From an uncultured Collinsella sp. (GTDB lineage: Bacteria; Actinomycetota; Coriobacteriia; Coriobacteriales; Coriobacteriaceae), in assembly GCA_900552155.1 (NCBI GenBank), contig URYU01000083.1, positions 1-7,720 of the forward strand: a stretch of 7,720 nucleotides of DNA, given 5' to 3'. This document shows positions 1 to 4,835 of the stretch, one piece after another. The notes beneath the pieces were generated by a model. It was not told where the DNA came from. It saw nothing but the letters and a program-made list of their open reading frames with translations, and did no database searches. Position 1 is the stretch's first letter; each line of letters opens with the position of its first letter. Position numbers and translations under genes: made by a program.

Positions 1-136
1 AAAGGGCGGAAATGCAGTCTATGGCAAGCAAAACGAGTTCCTTGGGCGGTTTCAGCAAAAGGTCGCTAGCAAAGAGTGATGCGAGCAGGGTAAAGCCGAT
101 TGTGTCCAAGTATCTCGATTGATTTTGCGACAACAT
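1..136 (-). CDS. N-terminal part of a small hydrophobic (probable membrane) protein, runs off the left edge
   Basis: An open frame starts at ATG 136-134 and stays open for 45 codons to the window edge, so only the N-terminus is visible. An AAGGAAG ribosome-binding site lies 5 bases upstream (about 142-148), and an in-frame TGA at 151-149 fixes the start. The peptide begins MLSQNQSRYLDTIG and then has two hydrophobic stretches, roughly residues 13-28 (FTLLASLFASDLLL) and 34-45 (LVLLAIDCISAL), separated by KPPKE. This suggests a membrane protein, but I do not recognise a family. It lies directly downstream of the small secreted Cys protein on the same strand and is probably cotranscribed with it. 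A longer reading of that upstream gene overlaps this start by 71 bases, which I think is an artefact of a frameshift in the upstream gene. Confidence 0.5.
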   Translation of the reverse strand, partial: MLSQNQSRYLDTIGFTLLASLFASDLLLKPPKELVLLAIDCISAL

Positions 137-545
137 GGCAACTTCCTTTCAGAACATGCAAGTGAAATGTCGGTACGATGTCATTGCGGTTGCAAAAAAA
201 GCCGCTGCCAGGACCGGTTGTCACGAGACCGGCGATAACTTCTGCGGTGCCAGCAAGGTAGGGATCGCGCAGGCAAGCCTCCTCCTTCGCGTCCAGCTTG
301 ACCTTGTGAGGGACGGTGCGGTTATTTGCAAATCCGTGAGAATCGCACCACGCCTTGGAATATGAATCCGTGCAGCGCCCGCGCTCAAAAGGGGATATAT
401 CGTAATTTTCGTCGTAGTTGTCTCCGACGTAGATCTCGCTGCTCTCGGCGGGAGATCCCTCGTCGGCATGGGCTGCCGCAACGGGCACAAATGGTGTCAT
501 GACAAGGGAGAGGCAAAGAGCTGCTGAGAGATGGAGGGCAGGCAC
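66..545 (-). CDS. Small secreted Cys-containing protein, probably frameshifted at both ends
   Basis: This frame encodes 159 residues if started at GTG 545-543. The N-terminal stretch PALHLSAALCLSLVMTPFVPVAAAHA is a clear signal-peptide core with an AHA-type cleavage site. The mature part is acidic at first (DEGSPAESSEIYVGDNYDEN) and then has spaced cysteines (GRC, KAWC, EEAC). The GTG has no good ribosome-binding site. Eight bases upstream and out of frame is ATG-AAG-AAG (553-545) with AAGGAG 6 bases before it (560-565). A lost base there would give a textbook MKK-type signal peptide. Near the 3' end, a run of seven T (194-200 on the + strand) separates this frame from one that ends at TGA 151-149, just before the next gene's ribosome-binding site. 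Reading across both shifts gives a protein of about 135 residues with four cysteines in its mature part. The apparent C-terminus down to base 66 may therefore be spurious. I do not recognise the family; a secreted peptide or bacteriocin-like product is only a guess. Confidence 0.45.
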   Translation of the reverse strand: MPALHLSAALCLSLVMTPFVPVAAAHADEGSPAESSEIYVGDNYDENYDISPFERGRCTDSYSKAWCDSHGFANNRTVPHKVKLDAKEEACLRDPYLAGTAEVIAGLVTTGPGSGFFCNRNDIVPTFHLHVLKGSCHVVAKSIEILGHNRLYPARITLC

Positions 546-582
546 TTCTTCATGGCTGGCTCCTTAATCTGGCCTTTGATAG

Positions 583-918
583 TTACTCGATGTCGCCTCC
601 TTCCGCTTTATATCCGTTGTATTCGGCGTATTTCTTTAATAAGGCAAGAGGTTCTTCCTCTCCTTCGGATGGGCCGATGATGTTTCCTTGATCATCCAGT
701 ATGAATACGGACGAAATATGCTCAAGTTCATATTGGTCATACACAGCCTTATCTTAATCTATGTATATGGGAAAGTCTCCTTCATGGACCGAGGCTTCTT
801 CAATTGTGCTGTCCTCGGAAACAGTGAAAAGGTTCTTCCTTAAAGCCGCGAAATTATCAAGTTGTTGCATATCCTCTATGAGAGATTCGCAGTGCGAACA
901 CCACGATGCCCAGATACC
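583..918 (-). pseudogene. Remnant of a thioredoxin-like protein: 5' end lost, in-frame stop
   Basis: On the - strand one frame reads GIWASWCSHCESLIEDMQQL from about base 918. This is the active-site strand and CxxC motif (C-S-H-C) of a thioredoxin/TlpA-type fold. It continues through EGDFPIYID to a TAA at 756-754, then DKAVYDQYELEHISSVFILDDQG and ALLKKYAEYNGYKAEGGDIE to TAA 585-583. The homology on both sides of the internal stop lies in the same frame, so a single substitution could explain it. The strand before the CxxC and everything N-terminal is missing: the frame meets TGA at 924-922, and from about 912 the DNA belongs to a DUF6273 gene on the other strand. At the usual cis-Pro site (IPT) the sequence has ISS. 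The gene lies 30 bases upstream of the secreted Cys protein and may once have served its disulfides. It is AT-richer than the core genes. The fold call is fairly secure; the exact family is not. Confidence 0.75.
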
Positions 919-1427
919 GCGTCATCGGTATCAACCATGACGACCTCGCCGACGGTAGCGGCAAGGCGGGGCTGACGTTTGAGACGACCAACGATGTCCT
1001 ATACAAACACATCTGGAACGACACAAAGACCAATGTCGGCGGTTGGAGGTCCTCTAAGCTCCGCGCCCGCCTGAACTCCGGTGACCTCTGGGCGCTCCTG
1101 CCGGCCGAGCTCCAGTCCAAGGCGAAGGCCGTCACGAAGATGACGGACAACGAGGGCGGCGGTAGCGCCGGCACTCCGACGGCAACGAATGACAAGGTCT
1201 TCATCCTCTCGACGACCGAGATTTACGGAGACCTCCAGTCTGACGCCGCCCAGTACGAGTACTATGCGACGTCGAGGTATTCTGGACCTGAGATTGTGTG
1301 CTATTTCAGCACTCGTTCCGTGCCTCCGAGTGACTCAACGGACTTTATCTATGTTGACCCTTTCGGTCGCTGGAGCAGCGGTAGTGCCAACAGTGCCGGC
1401 AACGTGTTTCCCGCTTGGTGCTTCTAG
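906..1427 (+). CDS. DUF6273-type domain protein, 5'-truncated fragment
   Basis: The frame gives 173 residues from ATG 906. It matches the DUF6273 pattern as I know it: RVIGINHDDLADGSGKAGLTF, then GGWRSSKLRARLNSGDLWALLP (residues about 46-67), AVTKMTDNEGGG, DKVFILSTTEIYG, AAQYEYYAT and a C-terminal FGRWSSGSANSAGNVFPAWCF. The domain's first strands, and any signal peptide or repeat modules that normally precede it, are absent. No ribosome-binding site precedes the ATG, which lies inside the thioredoxin-like remnant, and an in-frame TGA sits at 879. I therefore read it as the 3' end of a longer gene, joined here by rearrangement, and probably untranslated. A strong terminator hairpin follows 13 bases after the stop. 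The domain's molecular function is not established to my knowledge; it occurs in surface or phage-associated proteins of gut Firmicutes and Coriobacteria. Confidence 0.6.
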   Translation: MPRYRVIGINHDDLADGSGKAGLTFETTNDVLYKHIWNDTKTNVGGWRSSKLRARLNSGDLWALLPAELQSKAKAVTKMTDNEGGGSAGTPTATNDKVFILSTTEIYGDLQSDAAQYEYYATSRYSGPEIVCYFSTRSVPPSDSTDFIYVDPFGRWSSGSANSAGNVFPAWCF

Positions 1428-1440
1428 ATTTGCTAGTGCA

Positions 1441-1475
1441 AGGCCCGCGCGACTCCGCGCGGGCCTATCTTTTGG
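1441..1475 (+). terminator. Rho-independent terminator after the DUF6273 gene
   Basis: A perfect stem pairs AGGCCCGCGCG (1441-1451) with CGCGCGGGCCT (1456-1466) around an ACTC loop, followed by ATCTTTTGG. The stem is 11 bp and almost all G/C. It begins 13 bases after the TAG of the DUF6273 frame, which suggests the 3' end of that gene was carried in with its own terminator. Confidence 0.85.
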
Positions 1476-1863
1476 CAAGTGTACGAACGGTTTAGGTTCG
1501 CGGCACAGGTATTCGGTTTGAGGAGAAATGGGGTCATACAGCGGCTCTCAGAGCGCCTGCTGCACTCCCCCGCCATTACCCCTGCGGCGTCCTCGTATGG
1601 AGCCCATCCTGGTTGGCATATCGTTGCAATCGCTCACTTGTCCACCGGTCAAGTGAACTACTGGAATAAATACAGCGACACGCTTGTCCGTTACAGTCGC
1701 TATATCTGTGTAAATCGCCGCGATAAATACAGCCCGTACTCGGCTGTATACCAGCTACGCGTATGTAGATTCATATCGCGTTAATAAATCGGCTCAAGCG
1801 CGTGCAAAACGCGCAAGTAGCCGCAAAAGGCGAATATCGCGTAGGTAGATTTTTAGCACCCTG
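1476..1863. other. Gene-poor stretch dense in short inverted and direct repeats
   Basis: I find no convincing gene here. An open frame of 101 codons on the + strand (1479-1784) has a GTG start without a ribosome-binding site and no recognisable motifs. The stretch instead carries a chain of small hairpins: TCACTTG/CAAGTGA (1634-1656, 9-base spacer), TACAGCGAC/GTCGCTATA (1671-1704, one mismatch), ATACAGCC/GGCTGTAT (1727-1749, perfect), CGCGTATG/CATATCGCG (1758-1780, one bulge) and GCGCGT/ACGCGC (1798-1814, perfect). Direct repeats link them: ATAAATACAGC at 1666 and 1723, ATATCGCGT at 1773 and 1834, and GCGTAKGTAGATT (K = T or G) at 1759 and 1839. It may be a structured RNA, protein-binding arms of an integrated element, or debris of a dispersed repeat; the sequence alone does not decide. 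Confidence 0.5.
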
Positions 1864-1893
1864 TTGCTTAATCAAAATTAAGCAATTGCTTAA
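1864..1893. repeat. Three alternating TTAAGCAA half-sites including a perfect 16-bp palindrome
   Basis: TTGCTTAAT (1864-1872) and ATTAAGCAA (1877-1885) form a perfect 9-bp inverted repeat with a 4-base loop. The second arm is followed directly by TTGCTTAA, so 1878-1893 (TTAAGCAATTGCTTAA) is a perfect 16-bp palindrome. The same 8-base half-site thus occurs three times in 30 bases, in alternating orientation, right next to the tRNA terminator. A regulator operator or recombinase site is possible. Its identity is unknown. Confidence 0.6.
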
Positions 1894-1926
1894 AACAAAA
1901 AAGGTCAGGCACTAGGTGCCTGACCT
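1892..1926 (-). terminator. Rho-independent terminator of the tRNA-Pro gene
   Basis: On the - strand AGGTCAGGCAC (complement of 1916-1926) pairs perfectly over 11 bp with GTGCCTGACCT (complement of 1902-1912) around a 3-base loop, followed by TTTTTTGTTTTA. It starts 10 bases after the encoded CCA of the tRNA and fits as the end of the tRNA transcript. Confidence 0.9.
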
Positions 1927-1935
1927 GCAAACTTC

Positions 1936-2012
<77 letters not shown>

Positions 2013-2054
2013 AAGCTTTTGTTTGTTGCTCTGCTCTCGCTCGCAACAGGGAGT

Positions 2055-2084
2055 ATATTAACCCGAAACTTTGCCCTTGTGCAA
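2055..2084 (-). promoter_or_regulatory. Probable sigma-70 type promoter of tRNA-Pro
   Basis: On the - strand, TTGCAC (complement of 2079-2084) is followed after 18 bases by TAATAT (complement of 2055-2060). Transcription would begin near base 2047, giving a leader of about 35 bases before the tRNA. That leader contains a TGTTGC/GCAACA inverted repeat (2024-2029 and 2043-2048). The promoter lies just after the coaBC stop codon, so the tRNA can be expressed on its own or by read-through. Confidence 0.6.
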
Positions 2085-2092
2085 GAACTTTT

Positions 2093-3307
2093 TTAAATAT
2101 TTTGAAGCAAGTCCAAAATTGTATCTGCGAGCTGGGGTTTTGTTAGCACGGGGAGTTCTTGCGTGCCCGCTGTGCTCACAATCCAGGCCTTGTTAGTGTC
2201 GGTTCCAAAGCCCGAATCGGCGCGCGAGACATCGTTTGCGATAATTACATCGCAACCCTTGCGGGCCAATTTGCGCTCGGCGTACTCGACAACGTTATCG
2301 GTCTCGGCCGCAAAGCCGATCACGCACCGCTCTCCCTTTTGGCGCGAGAGCTCGGCCAAAATGTCGACCGTCTCGACAAGCTCGATGCGATCCAAGCGTT
2401 CGTTGGACTTTTTGAGCTTATGGTCCGCAGGGGTGGCGGGGGTGTAGTCGGCGACGGCGGCCGCACAAATGGCCGCATCGGCCGTCTGGAAGGCGCTCAG
2501 CGCCGCCCGGAGCATCTCTGCGGCGGTCTGCACGCGTATGCACTCCACGTCGCGGGGAACATCGACCGATGTCGGTCCCAACACGAGCGTGACCGCAGCA
2601 CCGCGGCGAGCAGCCTCCCCCGCCAGGGCGATACCCATCTTGCCCGAAGAGCAGTTGCCAATGAATCGCACGGGGTCGATCGGCTCGTGCGTGGGACCGG
2701 CGGTAATTACGATGCGCTTACCCGCCAGGTCCTGTGGCGCGGGGTTGAGCACCTCACAGACAGCCTCTACGATGTCCTCGGGCTCGCTCATGCGTCCCGT
2801 GTCCACGTCGCCGCAGGCAAGGTAGCCGCTGCCCGGACCCACCACATGGACACCGCGCTCGCGCAGCGTGGCCATGTTGGCCTGCGTCGCCGGCGCCTTC
2901 CACATGCCGTTGTTCATAGCGGGTGCGATCACGATGGGTCGCGGCGTCGCAAGCAGCGTGGTGGAGATGAGGTCATCGGCGATGCCGTTGGCCATCTTGG
3001 CGATGATATTGGCCGTCGCGGGCGCCACGACCACCAGGTCGGGCTCCTGCGCAAGCGAAATGTGGTGGATGGGGTCGGAGGGGTCGTCGAACAGACCTAC
3101 GGCGACGGGCTCGGTGGGGAGCGCACGGAAGGTGAGCGGCCCCACTAACTCCGTGGCATGCTCGCTCATAACGACCTTGACGCGTGCGCCGCGCTTTTGT
3201 AGCAGGCGCACGATATTGCACGACTTATAGGCGGCGATCCCGCCGGTAATACCCAGCAGGATCGTTTTTCCCTCAAGTTGCATTGAATTGTTGGGTGCCG
3301 CCGTCAT
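2093..3307 (-). CDS. coaBC: Bifunctional phosphopantothenoylcysteine decarboxylase / phosphopantothenate-cysteine ligase
   Basis: CoaBC (Dfp) joins cysteine to 4'-phosphopantothenate (CTP-dependent CoaB activity) and decarboxylates the product to 4'-phosphopantetheine (FMN-dependent CoaC activity), two central steps of CoA synthesis in the cytosol. The 404-residue length is normal. CoaC comes first: GITGGIAAYKS (19-29), the catalytic His in IHHISLA (His81/82), PAMNNGMW (129-136) and the Cys165 flap GYLACGDVDTGRM. CoaB follows: AGPTHEPIDPVRFI (203-216), NCSSGKMG (218-225), AAAVADY (282-288), KLKKS (297-301), GFAAETDN (331-338) and ANDVS (357-361). All key residues are present. I chose ATG 3307 because AAGGAAG sits 7 bases upstream; an earlier TTG at 3349 lies inside the preceding gene. 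The start is 2 bases after the stop of the zinc-ribbon gene, so it is the last protein gene of the operon. No clear terminator follows. Confidence 0.96.
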   Translation of the reverse strand: MTAAPNNSMQLEGKTILLGITGGIAAYKSCNIVRLLQKRGARVKVVMSEHATELVGPLTFRALPTEPVAVGLFDDPSDPIHHISLAQEPDLVVVAPATANIIAKMANGIADDLISTTLLATPRPIVIAPAMNNGMWKAPATQANMATLRERGVHVVGPGSGYLACGDVDTGRMSEPEDIVEAVCEVLNPAPQDLAGKRIVITAGPTHEPIDPVRFIGNCSSGKMGIALAGEAARRGAAVTLVLGPTSVDVPRDVECIRVQTAAEMLRAALSAFQTADAAICAAAVADYTPATPADHKLKKSNERLDRIELVETVDILAELSRQKGERCVIGFAAETDNVVEYAERKLARKGCDVIIANDVSRADSGFGTDTNKAWIVSTAGTQELPVLTKPQLADTILDLLQNI

Positions 3308-3309
3308 CG

Positions 3310-4029
3310 TTAGGCTTCCTTGCTGGGAAGCACCAGCAGGCGGTGGCAATACGGGCAGTGCGCGATCTCGCTACCGTCGTGGTTGAGGTCGCTCATGGAC
3401 GATGCCTGCAGCGCGGTGTGGCAGATGGTGGGAATGTTGCCCTGGATGGTCTCGACGGCCAGGCCACGGAACTGCTTGAGCAGGCGCTCGTAGTCGGTGA
3501 GCACGTCGGTCGGCAGCGTAGCGGCAAGGGCGGTGCGCTCCTTGGTGGCGGCGTCAATCTGGGCCTGCAGGTCGGCGGCCTTGGCGCGGGCGGCCTTGGT
3601 ATCGGCCTTCACGCCCTCCTCGAATTTGGCGATGATGGCCTGAGCGCGAGCCTCGCGGTCGAGCGCCTCCTTATGGGCGATGACGACGTCCTTGCGGGTG
3701 TGCTCGATCTTGTCCAGGCGCTTGGCCAGGGTGGCGAGCTCGTTCTCCAGGTCCTGAACCTCGCGGTAGTCAGAACCGTCGACGTGACGCTTCTTGGCAG
3801 CCTCGATGGCGTTATTGGTCTGAATCTCGGTGGTGTTGAGATCGTCGAGCTCAATGTCCAGATCCTTGCGCTGGGCGTAGAGCTTGGTCATCTCGGACTT
3901 AAGCTTCACATAGGTCTTGCGCTTGGAAGCGAGCTCCTTGAGCTCCGGCATATTGGCAAGTTCGCTCTTGTTGCGGGCGAGCTCCAAATCGATCTGTTGC
4001 AGCTTGAGTAGCGTAGCGCCGGCGCTCAT
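3310..4029 (-). CDS. Coiled-coil zinc-ribbon protein (COG1579 / zf-RING_7 type)
   Basis: The protein has 239 residues. Residues about 5-180 are a long, charged, heptad-rich helical hairpin (KLQQIDLELARNKSEL, DLENELATLAKRLDKIEH, AARAKAADLQAQIDAATKE). A short C-terminal zinc ribbon follows (about 197-235). This architecture matches the COG1579 family, whose members include H. pylori HP0958 (FlgZ); in Actinobacteria the role is unclear, with nucleic-acid binding or chaperone roles proposed. The second knuckle is intact (HCPYCHRLL, Cys225/Cys228). The first is not: the family usually has CxxCH, but here it reads IPTICHTAL, with Pro200 where the first Cys should be and Cys203 alone. ATG 4029 is chosen because AAGGAG lies 7 bases upstream and it forms an ATGA overlap with the Nif3-like gene. 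A start at 4065 would read deep into that gene. The adjacency suggests a shared role with the Nif3-like protein. Confidence 0.88.
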   Translation of the reverse strand: MSAGATLLKLQQIDLELARNKSELANMPELKELASKRKTYVKLKSEMTKLYAQRKDLDIELDDLNTTEIQTNNAIEAAKKRHVDGSDYREVQDLENELATLAKRLDKIEHTRKDVVIAHKEALDREARAQAIIAKFEEGVKADTKAARAKAADLQAQIDAATKERTALAATLPTDVLTDYERLLKQFRGLAVETIQGNIPTICHTALQASSMSDLNHDGSEIAHCPYCHRLLVLPSKEA

Positions 4030-4835
4030 AAGTTCTCTCCTTTTGTCACAGTCCACCATTGGCAAGGGTTCAGTATTTTAATCGCATGACGGGGGTCGAC
4101 CCCGGCGTCAACTGCAGAGTTCATCAATATATCAACGAACGGCTCCTCGGAGCGGTCGTGGCCGAGCAGAATCACGCTCAGTCCGCGCAGGGCAAGGTCC
4201 TGCGCCACGTGGTAGCCCGCCTCGCCCGTTACAATAACATCTGCGCCCGCGGCGATGGCGAGCTCACCAAAGTCGCCGAGGGAGCCGCCCAGAATGGCGA
4301 TGGAGCGGCACGGGCGCTCGGCTTCGCCCCATATGCGCGGGTCGCTGCCATAGGCCATGGCAGCGCGGTTGGCGAGATCGCGCAGGTTGCAGGCGTCGTG
4401 GAGGGTCGCGAGCGCGCCCAGACCGGTGAGCTCAGGCTCGCCCACATGCTCCAGCGAGCTCATGGGCTCAGCGCCCAGCAACTCACTCAGGCGAACGCGC
4501 GCTTCTTGCGAGCGGTCCAGGTTGGTGTGGAGCGAGATAATGCTCACGCCGCAACGGGCCGCCTCGTAGAGCGCCGCGCTGCATTGGGGGCGTGTGGCAT
4601 CCGCCGGACAAAAGGCCTCGGGCGCCTTGATGTATATGGGATGATGCGTCAGCAGCACGTTGGCGCCGGCCCCAAGAGCACGGTGCACGTTGGCCTCGGT
4701 CGCGTCGAGTGCGCAGGCAACACCGGTGATCTCAGCAGCGGGATCTCCCACTGATAACCCAACGTGATCCCAGCCCTCGGCGTCCGCCTTGGGATAGCGC
4801 GCAAGCAGGGCGCGCTCGAGTTCGGCGACGATCAT
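4026..4835 (-). CDS. Nif3-like dinuclear metal centre hexameric protein (DUF34, YbgI type)
   Basis: At 269 residues this is a full-length short-form Nif3/DUF34 protein. Metal-binding motifs are LLTHHPIY (His64/His65), SLHTNLD (His103, Asp107), TGEAGYH (204-209) and GHDRSEEP (His226, Glu230), which match the dinuclear site of YbgI. The N-terminal GWDHVGLSVGD (21-31) is also typical. Family members form toroidal hexamers and are often labelled GTP cyclohydrolase I type 2, but that activity is not well supported; a metal or cofactor insertase/chaperone role has been proposed. ATG 4835 overlaps the desulfurase stop by four bases (ATGA) and has only a weak upstream site, so translational coupling is likely. 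Its own stop overlaps the zinc-ribbon start in the same way. Placement between a cysteine desulfurase and a zinc-ribbon protein fits a role in metal or sulfur cofactor handling, which is an inference. Confidence 0.93.
   Translation of the reverse strand: MIVAELERALLARYPKADAEGWDHVGLSVGDPAAEITGVACALDATEANVHRALGAGANVLLTHHPIYIKAPEAFCPADATRPQCSAALYEAARCGVSIISLHTNLDRSQEARVRLSELLGAEPMSSLEHVGEPELTGLGALATLHDACNLRDLANRAAMAYGSDPRIWGEAERPCRSIAILGGSLGDFGELAIAAGADVIVTGEAGYHVAQDLALRGLSVILLGHDRSEEPFVDILMNSAVDAGVDPRHAIKILNPCQWWTVTKGENL

Noticed and set aside
857..1204. 115-codon frame on the - strand crossing the junction
   Set aside because: It runs antisense to the DUF6273 fragment, and in the 857-918 part it is a different frame from the thioredoxin-like remnant; no recognisable features.
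1441..1466. Diversity-generating retroelement target hairpin as a firm call
   Set aside because: The T-rich tail makes a terminator the simpler reading, and neither a reverse transcriptase nor a template repeat is present; kept only as a speculative check.
1528..1656. Short ORF starting at ATG 1528 after GAGGAG
   Set aside because: The ribosome-binding site is only about two bases from the ATG, too close to be typical, and the 42-residue product is unremarkable.
1479..1784. 101-codon frame on the + strand in the repeat region
   Set aside because: GTG start without a ribosome-binding site; the translation follows the DNA repeats (NKYS and DKYS) and has no domain-like pattern.
1634..1851. CRISPR array
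   Set aside because: The repeats are short, differ in sequence and spacing, and are mostly inverted; no regular repeat-spacer pattern and no cas gene.
2159..3148. Long open frame (329 codons) on the + strand
   Set aside because: Antisense shadow of coaBC in GC-rich codons; low-complexity His/Arg/Gly composition and no motifs, while coaBC on the other strand has all its catalytic residues.
3308..3349. Upstream TTG start for coaBC
   Set aside because: It would extend into the zinc-ribbon gene; ATG 3307 has a well-spaced AAGGAAG.
3283..4011. Leucine/glycine/valine-rich frame of 242 codons on the + strand
   Set aside because: Antisense shadow of the coiled-coil zinc-ribbon gene; the regular Leu/Gly/Val pattern mirrors the Lys/Glu/Asp heptads.
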